Source of the DNA: Erythrobacter sp. 3-20A1M | GTDB lineage: Bacteria > Pseudomonadota > Alphaproteobacteria > Sphingomonadales > Sphingomonadaceae | Length of the DNA: 64,000 bases | Assembly: GCF_018636735.1 (NCBI RefSeq) | Contig: NZ_CP045200.1 | Span: 2,133,501-2,197,500, forward strand | Reading direction: 5' to 3' | In this document: in pieces, positions 26,931-36,378 of the stretch | How positions within the stretch are numbered: the stretch's first letter is position 1 | Layout of the letters: every line of letters begins with the position of its first letter | Translations under genes and position numbers: made by a program | The notes under the pieces: model-generated | Seen by the model: the letters and a program-made list of their open reading frames with translations, nothing else | The model's database searches: none | What the model was told of the DNA's origin: nothing

Positions 26931-28279
26931 TGATCCGTCGCCACCTGACTCTCGCCTTTGCGCCGCTGCTGCTCGTTGCGACCGCAGCGCTTGCCACCGA
27001 CGTACAGTCACCGCGGCAGACGCAGATCGAGACCGATCTGGCGGAACGCGCCAGGCACCTCGGCGCAACCGATGTTACGACCAAGGGAGCGCCGAACGGC
27101 GGCATCATCCTGGAAGCAAAGCTGGCAGGCAGTCAGTTCGCGCTCGCGATACCCGATGGCTGGAGCGGCGACGCATTGCTGTACGCTCATGGCTATTCCA
27201 CCCCCGGCACGCCGGTGGCAGTCGCTACCGACCCCGTCACCCAGGCCCCGGGATCGGGTTTGCTCGGCGATGCCTATGGCGAGGGCTTTGCGGTCGGCCA
27301 CAGCGCCTATGACAAGGCGGGCCTGGGCGTCGAAACCGGCGTGACGAACACCAAGCGGCTTCGCGACTTCGTCGCCGCGCTGGGCGGCAAGCGCATCTAT
27401 GTGATGGGCGATTCGATGGGCGGAAGCATCGTCGTCACGCTGCTGGAAATGTATCCCGAGGCCTTTGCGGGCGGCTTCGCGCGCTGCGGCGTGGTCGCCG
27501 ATTGGCAGGATCTGCTCGGCCGGCTGATCGACATGCGCCTCGTTTATAATGTCCTGACCAAGGACACGCCCTATGCCCTGCCCGGCGAACAGGATGTGCG
27601 CCGCAACGCGATCGCCCCCGAGCCTCCCGACGGTACAACTGGGGCGCTCGCACAGGCATATGTCTTTGGGCAGATCGGCAAAGTCGCCACTCCTCCCCTG
27701 AAGCTTTGGGCCGCCGCGCAAAAGGATCCGAACGGGCGCGAGGCAAAAATCGTCCGCGCGGTCACGGGCGTGGGCGGATTCGCGAACGATGCCGCAGCGC
27801 TTGCTTTCCCGCTCGTAACCGCCGCGCTCGGCGCAGAGGATATGGCAGCGACCGCAGGCGGTTGGGTCTATGGCAACATTGGCAAGACCTACGAGGTGCC
27901 TGGCCTGTCCGCAGAGGAAGAGGAGGCGGTCAATCGCAGCGTTCAGCGGGTATCCGCCGCACCGCAGGCGCTGGCCTATCTACAGCGCTGGCACCGGGCG
28001 ACGGGCCGGATTGCGACGCCGCTGGTGACGATGCACAATCGTATCGATTCGCTGGTTCCCTATGCCCAGGAGGAGGCGCTGGCCGCGGTGGTGGCCGAGG
28101 CTGGGCGCACCGATTATCTCGTGCAATACGGCGTGCCCGCCACCCGGGCTCCGCTGCCGATCGGCGGTGTTGAGGGCTACACGCATTGCGGTTTCGACAA
28201 TGCGCAGACGCTGAAGGCATGGGATGCGCTTCGCCAGTGGGTGGAGACCGGTGCCAAGCCTGAAGCGAGCCCGCAATGA
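26930..28279 (+). CDS. Exported alpha/beta hydrolase (paralogue of 21007-22371)
   Basis: 449 residues starting in a TGATG overlap (an upstream TTG at 26927 is the only alternative). Signal peptide RRHLTLAFAPLLLVATAALA. The triad is predicted at GDSMGGS, NRIDSLVPYAQ and YTHCGF. Same architecture and many identical blocks as the first hydrolase of the operon (GYTHCGF, TPYALPG, YGNIGKTYE versus NIGKVYD). Keeping two divergent copies suggests two related ester substrates or steps. Function beyond hydrolase is not established. Confidence 0.82.
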   Translation: MIRRHLTLAFAPLLLVATAALATDVQSPRQTQIETDLAERARHLGATDVTTKGAPNGGIILEAKLAGSQFALAIPDGWSGDALLYAHGYSTPGTPVAVATDPVTQAPGSGLLGDAYGEGFAVGHSAYDKAGLGVETGVTNTKRLRDFVAALGGKRIYVMGDSMGGSIVVTLLEMYPEAFAGGFARCGVVADWQDLLGRLIDMRLVYNVLTKDTPYALPGEQDVRRNAIAPEPPDGTTGALAQAYVFGQIGKVATPPLKLWAAAQKDPNGREAKIVRAVTGVGGFANDAAALAFPLVTAALGAEDMAATAGGWVYGNIGKTYEVPGLSAEEEEAVNRSVQRVSAAPQALAYLQRWHRATGRIATPLVTMHNRIDSLVPYAQEEALAAVVAEAGRTDYLVQYGVPATRAPLPIGGVEGYTHCGFDNAQTLKAWDALRQWVETGAKPEASPQ

Positions 28280-28757
28280 GCGACGGGTATCGTTTCGCGC
28301 GACCGGCGACCGAGGCCTACGCCTATGGCACCGACGAGGCGGCGTCCGATACGCTGTGGCGCGGCGGCTGGCTGCATACGCGGGACGTGGCGCGGATCGA
28401 CGACTGCGGCGATATCGAGATTCGCGACCGGCTGAAGGACGTGATCAAGACCGGCGGCGAATGGGTCTCCTCCATCCAGATCGAGGAACTGGCGATGCAG
28501 CATCCCGCGGTGGGTTCCGCCGCAGTGATCGGCATTCCCGATGCGCGTTGGGGCGAACGCCCGATCCTGTTCGTGACCGCGAGCGATCGGCAGCGACCGT
28601 CGAGACAATGCGGACGCATCTCTCCGCATTCGTGTCGAACGGCATTATCAGCCGCTACGGTATACCCGACCGGTTGATCGTCCTCGACGAACTCCCCAGG
28701 ACAAGTATCGGCAAGATCGACAAGAAGGCGTTGCGCCTGGCCGCCGGAGGCGCCTGA
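28276..28757 (+). pseudogene. Acyl-CoA synthetase (AMP-binding) C-terminal fragment with frameshift
   Basis: From ATG 28276 (ATGA overlap with the hydrolase) the frame reads GGWLHTRDVARIDDCGDIEI, RDRLKDVIKTGGEW and VIGIPDARWGERP, the C-terminal domain of AMP-forming acyl-CoA ligases. Near 28590-28610 the homology moves to another frame (SAFVSNGIISRYGIPDRLIV; RTSIGKIDKKALR), ending at 28757. The large N-terminal adenylation domain is absent. So it is a truncated and frameshifted ligase fused into the operon's coupling site. Its presence hints that a carboxylic acid released by the esterases was once CoA-activated. Confidence 0.8.
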
Positions 28758-28758
28758 A

Positions 28759-30819
28759 ATGCCCCGGCTGCGCTTCGCCAGCCTGCTCGCCCTGCTGCTC
28801 GCGCTTGCCGGGCCCGCCGCCGCCAGCGATGCTCCGTTTGCGGCGGCGTCGCTCTCGATAGGCACGTCCTGGTATCCCGAGCAATGGCCGGAGGAGCGTT
28901 GGGAGGCAGACCTCGCGCTGATGGAGCGCGCGCATTTCCGGGTGGTGCGGCTCGGTGAGTTCGCCTGGGCGCGAATGGAGCCTGCCGACGGGCAGTTCGA
29001 TTTCGCCTGGCTCGACCGGGCGATCGCGGCGGCGGAACGCCACGGGCTGAAGGTCGTGCTCGGTACGCCGACCGCCGCGCCACCGATCTGGCTAACCGAG
29101 GCGCATCCCGACACTCTGCGCATGGACGAGGATGGCCGGGTTCAGCCACATGGCGGGCGTCAGCAGGGTTCCGGAGCGAGCGCGACCTATCGCCGCTATG
29201 CGGTGCGGATCGCGCGCGCGATGGCGCAACGCTATGGGAACAATCCCGCCGTCGTCGGCTGGCAGATCGACAACGAACTCGGCGTCGAGACCTTCGATCG
29301 CGATGCCAGCGCGCGATGGCACCAGTGGCTTGCCGATCGGTACGGAACGGTCGACGCGCTTAATCGGCGCTGGAGCACCGAATATTGGAGCCAGCGCTAC
29401 CAGCGCTTCGATCAGGTCCGGCTGACGCTGGATCGGGACCAGAACCCCGCGCTGGTGCTCGATGCGCATCGCTTCTTCACGTCGACCTGGGCCTCCTATG
29501 TCGCCGAACAAGTTGCGGCGATCCGTGCCCATGCCGATCCGCGCCAGTTCGTGACAACCAATTCGACGCTCTGGAACGATCGCTACGACGCCTATCCCGT
29601 TCACGCCTCGCTCGATCTCGCGTCATGGGACGCCTATGTACCGAACGGGCGGCCGGACTGGATGGCGCTTGCCCTGCATCACGCGGTGGTCCGCGGCTTC
29701 AAGCGGCGCAATTTCTGGGTGATGGAAGCGCAGCCCGGCTGGGTGAACTGGGGCGCCAACAATCGCACGCTCGATCCCGGCCAGACGCGCGAGCTGGCGT
29801 GGCAGGCCGTGGCGCATGGCGCCGATGCGGTGCTTTACTGGCAGTGGCGCAGCGCACCCGGTGGCCAAGAGCAATATCACGGCACCCTGGTCGGCGCCGA
29901 TGGCACGCCGATGCCGGTGTACCCCGAGATCGCCAGAACCGCCGCCGAGTTCGCCCGGATCGGGCCGCTGCTGGCCGGCACCGCGCCGCAGGCCGAGATC
30001 GCGATGCTCTATTCGCGCGACAGTCGCTGGGCGATCGAGCAACAGCGGTTCGCGCGCGATTATGATCCGGTCGCTGTCATGAAGGACTGGTATCGGCCGC
30101 TGTTCGCCGCCGGCCAGCCGATCGACGTGCTGCCCCCGGACGCAGACCTCTCGCGCTACCGGCTGGTGCTCGCGCCATGGCTGAACGTGCTGGATGGCGC
30201 GACCGCCGCCGCACTCGAACGCTACGTGCGCGGCGGCGGACAACTGATTCTCGGCCCGCGCTCCGGTATGAAGGATGGGGACAATGCGCTGTGGCCGATG
30301 CGCCAGCCGGGCCCGCTGGCCGGCCTGCTGGGCGCGCATGTCGAGGCATTTTACGCACTCGACGAAACGGCGCCCGTCATCGGCGCGGTGACCGGGATCG
30401 CGCGAAGCTGGGCCGAGACGCTCGCGGTCGATCGTTCTGATGTGGAAGTAATCGCACGCTATGCTGCGGGCGGCTGGCTAGCCGGGAAGCCGGCGATCGT
30501 CACGCGCGCGATCGGCCGTGGGCGCGTTACGTATGTCGGCGCGCTGCTGGATGTCGATGGTCAGGCTGCGCTTGCCCGAATGCTCGTGCGCGATGTACCC
30601 ACCGCCGCGCCCGCGGACGGGATCGAACGCGCGATCCGGCAGGATGGAGAACGCCGAATTCTCATCGCAATCAACCATGCGGACCACCCCGCGCCATTCG
30701 CCGTCCCGCCGCGCGCCAGGCTGGTGCTTGGCGACTTAAGCGAGGGACAAATCGCCGGACATGGTATTGCGGTGATCGCGTTGGCCGAAAACCACGGCCC
30801 TAGTGAAAGCAGCAAATGA
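28759..30819 (+). CDS. GH42 beta-galactosidase-like glycosidase, exported
   Basis: 686 residues with signal peptide (LLALLLALAGPAAA). The GH42 start is GTSWYPEQWPEERW. The acid/base Glu is in VVGWQIDNELG and the likely nucleophile Glu in NFWVMEAQPGWVNWG. A trimerisation-like domain (DRYRLVLAPWLNVLD; GGGQLILGPRSGM) and a small C-terminal beta domain follow. Starts 1 bp after the pseudogene frame. It hydrolyses beta-galactosides or similar; the exact sugar is unknown. Confidence 0.9.
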   Translation: MPRLRFASLLALLLALAGPAAASDAPFAAASLSIGTSWYPEQWPEERWEADLALMERAHFRVVRLGEFAWARMEPADGQFDFAWLDRAIAAAERHGLKVVLGTPTAAPPIWLTEAHPDTLRMDEDGRVQPHGGRQQGSGASATYRRYAVRIARAMAQRYGNNPAVVGWQIDNELGVETFDRDASARWHQWLADRYGTVDALNRRWSTEYWSQRYQRFDQVRLTLDRDQNPALVLDAHRFFTSTWASYVAEQVAAIRAHADPRQFVTTNSTLWNDRYDAYPVHASLDLASWDAYVPNGRPDWMALALHHAVVRGFKRRNFWVMEAQPGWVNWGANNRTLDPGQTRELAWQAVAHGADAVLYWQWRSAPGGQEQYHGTLVGADGTPMPVYPEIARTAAEFARIGPLLAGTAPQAEIAMLYSRDSRWAIEQQRFARDYDPVAVMKDWYRPLFAAGQPIDVLPPDADLSRYRLVLAPWLNVLDGATAAALERYVRGGGQLILGPRSGMKDGDNALWPMRQPGPLAGLLGAHVEAFYALDETAPVIGAVTGIARSWAETLAVDRSDVEVIARYAAGGWLAGKPAIVTRAIGRGRVTYVGALLDVDGQAALARMLVRDVPTAAPADGIERAIRQDGERRILIAINHADHPAPFAVPPRARLVLGDLSEGQIAGHGIAVIALAENHGPSESSK

Positions 30820-30830
30820 CGGGAGGATCG

Positions 30831-32387
30831 ATGAGACGGGCGCTATGGACCCTTGCCTGCTGTGCGACGAGCCTATTGCTTTCGCCTTTGGCGTTCGCGC
30901 AACAATCGCCCGCCGATCTGTTCGGTCCGTTGTTCGCGGAGGTGCAGGAGGGGCACCTCTTTCCGGACGGAAAGACCTTTGCCGATGCCGTGCCGAAGCG
31001 GAGTCCGGACGAAATATTGGCGGCCTATCGCCGATTGGAGACGCATGACGCCGCGACGCTGCGCGCCTTCGTGCTCGCCAATTTTTCAGTGCCCGGAATC
31101 AACGATTCCCGCCCCGCCGATCTGCGCGCGCACATCCGATCGCTCTGGCCGTCGCTGGTGCGCCAGCCGCACTCCGTTCCCGCGGGAAGCTCCGCGCTGC
31201 CGATGTCGGCGCCCTATATCGTGCCCGGCGGTCGGTTCCGCGAGCTCTATTATTGGGACAGCTACTTCACCATGCTCGGCCTGAAAGTCGACGGCCAGCA
31301 GCCCTTGGTCGAATCGATGCTGGCCGATTTCACCGCGATGATCGAGCGCTACGGTCACATCCCGAATGGCACGCGGACCTATTATCTGAGCCGGTCACAG
31401 CCTCCTTTCTTCGCTTTGATGCTCGACCTGTCGAGCAACCGCGATCCGGCCACGGCGCAGCGTCGCCTTGCCGCGCTGCGCCGCGAATATGATTGGTGGA
31501 TGAAGGGAGCCGGTTGCCTCGATCCCACCGGCGCCTGCCTGCGAGTGGTGCGGATGCCGGACGGGACGCTGCTCAACCGATATTGGGACGACCGCGAAAC
31601 GCCGCGCGACGAAAGCTGGGCCGAAGATGTTGCGACGGCAAAGCAGGATCCATCGCGCGATCCGGCGACGCTCTACCGTCAACTGCGCGCCGGTGCGGAA
31701 AGCGGCTGGGATTACAGCAGCCGGTGGCTCGTCGATTCGCATCGGCTCGCCTCGATCCGTACGACCGATATTGTACCGATCGACCTCAACAGCCTGATGT
31801 TCGCGATGGAGAAACGGATTGCGCGTGGATGCGCTGAACTGCGCGACGCTCGCTGCGCGACGCGGTTCGCGCAGCTTTCGACGCGAAGGCGGGCGGCGAT
31901 CGACCGTTACCTCTGGCTGCCCGATCAGCGGCGCTATGCCGACTGGGACCGGATTGCGCGCAGTCCGACGCTTCGGTTGTCCGCCGCGACTGCCTATCCG
32001 CTGTTCGTCGGCGCCGCCTCGCAGCCGCAGGCGGCGGCGGTGGCACGGGCCATAAGCGAACAGCTGCTGGCGGCGGGCGGCCTGCGCACGACCACCGAGC
32101 GCACCGGTCAGCAATGGGACGCGCCCAACGGCTGGGCGCCGCTGCAATGGATCGCGATCATCGGCTTGGATGATTATGGCGAAACCGCGCTGGCGCGGGA
32201 CATCGCCCACCGCTGGCTGGCGACGGTCACAGCGACCTATGACGAAACGGGCAAGATGCTCGAGAAATATGATGTCGAGGAGCGCCGTCCGGGCGGCGGT
32301 GGCGAATATCCGACGCAGGACGGCTTCGGCTGGACCAACGGCGTGACGAGCGCACTGCTGGATCGCTATCCTGAACTCAACCCGTAA
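30831..32387 (+). CDS. treA: Periplasmic trehalase, GH37
   Basis: About 518 residues. ATG 30831 is preferred over ATG 30816 because a GGGAGG sits 5-10 bp before it and the signal peptide (RRALWTLACCATSLLLSPLA) then starts correctly. Both trehalase signatures are present: PGGRFRELYYWDSYF and QWDAPNGWAPLQW. Cleaves alpha,alpha-trehalose to glucose. Last gene of the sugar operon. Its presence suggests that trehalose or a trehalose-containing conjugate is among the products. Confidence 0.93.
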   Translation: MRRALWTLACCATSLLLSPLAFAQQSPADLFGPLFAEVQEGHLFPDGKTFADAVPKRSPDEILAAYRRLETHDAATLRAFVLANFSVPGINDSRPADLRAHIRSLWPSLVRQPHSVPAGSSALPMSAPYIVPGGRFRELYYWDSYFTMLGLKVDGQQPLVESMLADFTAMIERYGHIPNGTRTYYLSRSQPPFFALMLDLSSNRDPATAQRRLAALRREYDWWMKGAGCLDPTGACLRVVRMPDGTLLNRYWDDRETPRDESWAEDVATAKQDPSRDPATLYRQLRAGAESGWDYSSRWLVDSHRLASIRTTDIVPIDLNSLMFAMEKRIARGCAELRDARCATRFAQLSTRRRAAIDRYLWLPDQRRYADWDRIARSPTLRLSAATAYPLFVGAASQPQAAAVARAISEQLLAAGGLRTTTERTGQQWDAPNGWAPLQWIAIIGLDDYGETALARDIAHRWLATVTATYDETGKMLEKYDVEERRPGGGGEYPTQDGFGWTNGVTSALLDRYPELNP

Positions 32388-32449
32388 TTGCCACTCGGAA
32401 GCGCATGTCGTGCTTCTCGCCCCATCTCATTTCACAGGCGCTCGACGGC

Positions 32450-32756
32450 GCTGCGCTCCTTTAGAGGGACCTAGAAAAGCAGTTTTTCCAGTGCCAGTTG
32501 GCCTTGGACGGGATCTTCGGTACGCCCCCGGGCGCTCGATCAGGTCGCGGATCGCTTGCTGTGACGCTTTGTCGGCCAGCACGATAGCGCGCGGCGCAAC
32601 GCTATCGAGCAGCACATCGGCCGCGCAGTCAGCAACCTCGCGACTGGTCAGCAGAGAGCAGGGCGGCCGAACTTCGCCGTCGGTAAGCGCGTGGAGCTTG
32701 CTGTTGCCGCCGCCCCGGCTGATCCTGATCGCCTGGGCGAGCGCCCCCTTTTCTTC
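32450..32756 (-). pseudogene. IS5-family transposase remnant
   Basis: The minus strand encodes EEKGALAQAIRISRGGGNSK, then LHALTDG, EVADCAADVLLDS and IVLADKASQQAIRDLIE, recognisable as the middle of an IS5-type transposase (typical SRGGxTTKIHALTD and DKGYDSxAIR). A frameshift near 32530 moves the homology to KANWHWKNCF. Both ends of the gene and the inverted repeats are missing. A dead insertion-sequence fragment just after the sugar operon. Confidence 0.7.
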
Positions 32757-32942
32757 CGCCCAGCCCGGCTGTTCACAGTCGGTTGAACCAATGGCTGCTT
32801 GCGGGTTCACGGGATTGCCGCGCGAGCGTCCGGAATTGGGGCGCCTAGCCGCCCTCCCGATCATCCTGAACGAACGGCAGCTTTTGGGTCGCAACGCGCA
32901 GACCTCGAATGGCCGAAATTGGGGCGCGAAGCCGACCTTCGC

Positions 32943-33212
32943 TCAGAGCTCAGAACTGTGCTCGCCTCCAGCCTTCCTCTTACGCTCCACCAAAGCCCGC
33001 AAGCTCGTCGTCAGAACCAGCGTTGCACTGCCGAGCTTGATCACTTCGACATCTCTCGCTGCGATCAGGACATAGAGCGTGCTCCGACCGATCCCGAGAT
33101 AGCGGCACGCATCGGGCACTCGCATGGTTATCGGCTCGATCCGAACCGGCTGTGCCTGCTCTCGAAGATGCTCTGTAGTACCTGCCGAAGGCATAGCGAT
33201 CGGTCCTTTCAT
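32943..33212 (-). CDS. Excisionase/AlpA-type helix-turn-helix protein
   Basis: 89 residues (an internal Met seven codons in, at MPSAG, is an alternative start). The core VPDACRYLGIGRSTLYVLIA is a MerR/excisionase-type winged helix, followed by VIKLGSATLVLTTSLRALV. Small proteins of this kind act as recombination directionality factors or regulators of integrases. It lies within the 32-kb island on the same strand as the island's integrase, about 1.7 kb away, so it may govern excision. Confidence 0.75.
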   Translation of the reverse strand: MKGPIAMPSAGTTEHLREQAQPVRIEPITMRVPDACRYLGIGRSTLYVLIAARDVEVIKLGSATLVLTTSLRALVERKRKAGGEHSSEL

Positions 33213-33712
33213 CTATCGGGTGATGACGGACCGACCTGGGGCTTGGAGGGGGAGCAGGACCGGCCCGCCATCGCCGCCATTATCGGTCGAAAAGGGCTAG
33301 GTTCGCCACCTGACATTCGTGCGCCAGAGCCGCTGTTTCTACGACGCGGCGATGGCGATCAAAGATACGAGCTCTGGGCGGACTGCATAGGGCGCACCGG
33401 TATACGAGCGGATCGAGAGCGAACTGTCCGCCGTCGTTCGAAAAGTCGACACTTAGCCGAGCGCCGTCGCTTCTGCGATTGAATTCAAACGACAATCGAA
33501 AGCCAGCGCCGCAACCGATAGTCCGCCGCCGTCGTAGATTTCCTCACTACCCCAACCACATGCAGCCCGCCCGACGGCGCTGTCTTTATCTCGCGATCCA
33601 AAACCGCTCTCCTCCTCGGATACGCACGGACGATCTCCAAACGACGCACCAATCTGCAGCGGCTGTGTATGCCGATTGCAGCCGCACTGCAAAGCGGGCA
33701 CAGACCCACACG
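33213..33712. other. Intergenic region, no confirmed gene
   Basis: 500 bp without a supported product. A 71-codon frame on the minus strand (33280-33495, start MSFEFNRRSDGARLS) reads like protein but matches no family I know and has no clear ribosome-binding site. I treat it as unproven. Confidence 0.3.
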
Positions 33713-33874
33713 ATGCCAAGCGACAACCGATCACGCATTCTCATTGCAATAGAGCGTGCGCCCGAATGGGTCAGGCGCGATCTTACAGCGAAAGACCAAG
33801 GTGTACGCGATCGCGCCGAGGAAGCGCTCGCGGCGATGATCGCGAGCGCGCTAGAACAGGTTGGCAGCGCGTAG
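33713..33874 (+). CDS. Small protein, DUF6771-like
   Basis: 53 residues (MPSDNRSRILIAIERAP start). The pattern IERAPEWVRRDLTAKDQGVR then a helical AEEALAAMIASAL resembles small sphingomonad proteins annotated DUF6771, with no known role. The longer upstream frame to 33479 is low-complexity and probably non-coding, so ATG 33713 is used. It runs toward the nucleotidyltransferase-HEPN gene. Confidence 0.55.
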   Translation: MPSDNRSRILIAIERAPEWVRRDLTAKDQGVRDRAEEALAAMIASALEQVGSA

Positions 33875-33888
33875 TCAGCACGCCGCGC

Positions 33889-34827
33889 TTACTGCTTATC
33901 CGGTCGCGCCTTAGCCTCCGCTCTGAGCTTTTCCAGCCGTTCCGAACACACCTCGTGTACCAAGCGGCCGAGTTCCTCGACCTGCTCGCCGAGCCATTCG
34001 AGCTCTTCCTTCGTGATACGATAGTGTTTCGAGTAGCGTGCTTTCACGTATGCCGCTTTGAGCTTTTCAAACCGCGCCCGGTCGCGCTTGGTCTCGCGGG
34101 GCCAGACATAAGTCAGGCGCGGGTCGATGCGCTCGGCCTGCGTGCGCAGGAAACCGAGGTTGTGCACGTGGGGCGTGTAGAACGTGCAGACCAGCAGCAC
34201 GCAATGGTATAGCCGCTCGCAAGATTGGTGCAGCTCAAACGCTGCCTTCTTGTTCCATCCTCGCTGCGCGGCTTCGGTCCCTTGTATGAGGAACTGCTCG
34301 GCTGACGGCATCCAATCATCGAAGTACTCCTGCGCCATGGCGAGCGCTTGCCCGGCTGTCTTGGGCTTGGGTGTGTGCAGCTCGGTGTCTTCGGCCTGGT
34401 AGAGCGCGATCCCATCGGCCTTCACGTCCATGAAGAAATAGCGCCCGTGCGCGAGACCGTCGTTCACTTCCTGCAAGGTGTGCACGATGAAGTTCACCGG
34501 GGTCTTGAGCGTGCCGGTGACGCCGTACTCGCGCATCAGCCGGTCATCGAGCTTGGCCCAGTATTTCACCCGCTCGGTCAGGTGATCGTCGTTCACGATC
34601 ACCAGCAGGTCGTAATCGGACTGGTAGCCCTTGGCGGTATGGGGTTCGTCGACCCAGGTGCCTCTGGCATAGCTGCCGTAGAGGATGATCTTCTGGATGC
34701 GGCCTGCCTTCTTCTTCTGGCTGGTCGCCAGAGACACCGCGTCGTCGAACTCCTCGAAGATCAGCTGCACCACGCGTTCGAGCTCGCGCTGCTTTTGCGG
34801 TGGCAGATGATCGAGGTCGGTCTTCAT
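33889..34827 (-). CDS. Nucleotidyltransferase-HEPN fusion protein
   Basis: 312 residues from ATG 34827 (a start at 34869 is possible). Residues about 35-110 form a minimal nucleotidyltransferase: ILYGSYARGTW with the metal-binding SDYDLLVIV. The C-terminal half (about 150-290) is a helical HEPN-like domain (AAFELHQSCERLYHCVLL; the basic YVKARYSKHYRIT). MNT-HEPN pairs are often toxin-antitoxins in which the transferase AMPylates the HEPN RNase; here both are in one chain. No canonical R-x4-6-H motif is obvious. Island cargo beside the integrase. Confidence 0.8.
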   Translation of the reverse strand: MKTDLDHLPPQKQRELERVVQLIFEEFDDAVSLATSQKKKAGRIQKIILYGSYARGTWVDEPHTAKGYQSDYDLLVIVNDDHLTERVKYWAKLDDRLMREYGVTGTLKTPVNFIVHTLQEVNDGLAHGRYFFMDVKADGIALYQAEDTELHTPKPKTAGQALAMAQEYFDDWMPSAEQFLIQGTEAAQRGWNKKAAFELHQSCERLYHCVLLVCTFYTPHVHNLGFLRTQAERIDPRLTYVWPRETKRDRARFEKLKAAYVKARYSKHYRITKEELEWLGEQVEELGRLVHEVCSERLEKLRAEAKARPDKQ

Positions 34828-34939
34828 TGCTGCGATCCTAGCAGCAGGAATGAACGCTGCCACCTGCAACTGAGCCTGCGCGCGGAGACGGCGCTCACCA
34901 CAAGCGCAAGGAGCCGCGCGCGGGATGGCGCAGGGCGCC

Positions 34940-36088
34940 TCATTTGCCGGTCCGGAGATAATCGGCCCAGTCGGCCATCAAGGCGCGCCGCTTCTCCAAC
35001 AGATTGCCGCGCCGGTACGCGGCCTCCGTCTTGTCCTTCACCGCATGGGCGAGCGCTGCTTCGGCAACCTCGCCCTGGTGGCTGGTCTCCTCGCTGACCC
35101 AGTCGCGAAAAGCCGACCGGAACCCGTGCACGGTGCAGGTCTCTTTCATCTCGCGAAGGAGCTTAGTCAGGGTCATGTCGGACATCGGCTTTCTCAGCCG
35201 CTGGCCGGGAAACACCAGCGGCAAATCGCGGATGCGCAGTTCGGCGCAGCGCTCGACGATCCGCACCGCCCGCTCGCAAAGCGGTACCACATGCTCGCGG
35301 TTCGCCTTCATCCGCTCGGGTGGAATGGTCCAGAGCTTGGCTTCGAGGTCGAACTCGTCGAACACCGCGTGCCGCACTTCGCCCGACCGCGCCGCGGTCA
35401 GGATCGCGAACTCCAGCGCCAGGCGGCTGTAGCTCTCGCGCTCGCGCAACCTGGGAATGAACTTCGGTACATCGGCAAAGGGCATCGCCGCGTAGTGCCC
35501 CTCCTTCTTGGGCTGGCGGGGAAGTCCCTTGCTGATCGCGCGCATCGGGGCTTCGCTATCCCGATACCCCGATGCGTAGGCCCAATCGAGCACGGTCCCA
35601 ATCCGTTGGCGCACACGGCGCGCGGTCTCTGGCTTGACCAGCCAGATCTCGGCCAGCACGTTCCGGATCATCGGACCGGTAATCTCGTTCACCTGCACGT
35701 TCCCGATGTGTGGGAACGCGTAAGCCTCCAGCGTCCTGATCCATTGCTGCTCGTGCTTCTCGTTGCGCCAGGTCGAACGATGCTGCGCCAGCACCTTCGC
35801 GGTCGCCTCGCGGAACGTGGGTATGCCTTGCGCCTTCCGGCGCTCGAATAGCGGATCGAGCCCGAGCTCGACCCAGGTGCGAATCTCTCGTGCACGTTCC
35901 CTGGCGATCGCCAGCGACACTTTCGACGCGCTTCCCAGTCCGAAGTCGCGGCGCGTACCGCTCTTCTGCACCCGCACCATCCAGCTCTTGGTCCCTGACG
36001 GCTTCACAACGAGGTACAAACCGTCGCCATCGCCGAGTCTGCCTGGCCGAGTAGCGGCTTTCACCGCGCTTGCTGAAAGACGTCCCAT
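34940..36088 (-). CDS. P4-type tyrosine integrase of the 32-kb island
   Basis: 382 residues from ATG 36088 (MGRLSASAVKAATRPG), the normal N-terminus of DUF4102-containing P4 integrases. The frame continues upstream through the attachment repeat, but that part is not integrase-like. The N-terminal DUF4102 domain has GDGDGLYLVVKPSGTKSW, a core-binding SAM-like domain follows, and the catalytic domain has Arg in TAARSGEV, HGFRSAFRDW, and the Tyr in EAAYRRG. It is 90 bp from the repeat at 36178-36249 and would insert the island at the tRNA-Ser 3' end. Confidence 0.93.
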   Translation of the reverse strand: MGRLSASAVKAATRPGRLGDGDGLYLVVKPSGTKSWMVRVQKSGTRRDFGLGSASKVSLAIARERAREIRTWVELGLDPLFERRKAQGIPTFREATAKVLAQHRSTWRNEKHEQQWIRTLEAYAFPHIGNVQVNEITGPMIRNVLAEIWLVKPETARRVRQRIGTVLDWAYASGYRDSEAPMRAISKGLPRQPKKEGHYAAMPFADVPKFIPRLRERESYSRLALEFAILTAARSGEVRHAVFDEFDLEAKLWTIPPERMKANREHVVPLCERAVRIVERCAELRIRDLPLVFPGQRLRKPMSDMTLTKLLREMKETCTVHGFRSAFRDWVSEETSHQGEVAEAALAHAVKDKTEAAYRRGNLLEKRRALMADWADYLRTGK

Positions 36089-36177
36089 GACCGCTAAAGT
36101 CTCCCACACTTGTTCCCACAAATCCAATCGGACGGCGCCGGATCGGAAGGGACGCATGGGGACCCGAATCACCTCGT

Positions 36178-36249
36178 AAGCCGCAGGAAACCTTGGCTTT
36201 TCTCGGTCATCGGTGGATCGTGGGGAACAGGGTAGTGGCGGAGACGGAG
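36178..36249 (+). repeat. Central 72-bp repeat; junction of the two tandem islands
   Basis: 70/72 identical to 4249-4320. The core TGGCGGAGACGGAG (36236-36249) equals the tRNA-Ser 3' end at 45006-45019. It lies between the divergent integrases of the left (34940-36088) and right (36465-37712) islands, so it serves as right end of the one and left end of the other. Its left flank shares short blocks with 4191-4248. Confidence 0.85.
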
Positions 36250-36378
36250 TCCCCCATACTAGCGACCCAATGCGTTCGGATTGATCCTCCAAAACCGCAG
36301 AAACCCATAGTGTTGGCGCGTTCAGAGCGAGCAAGTTGTCCGCACGTGTTCGATTGCGTTCCCATAAAGCCGCGCTAT

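Noticed and set aside
34940..36334. A 464-residue integrase starting at 36334
   Set aside because: The first 82 residues run through the attachment repeat and are not integrase-like; the family N-terminus begins at ATG 36088.
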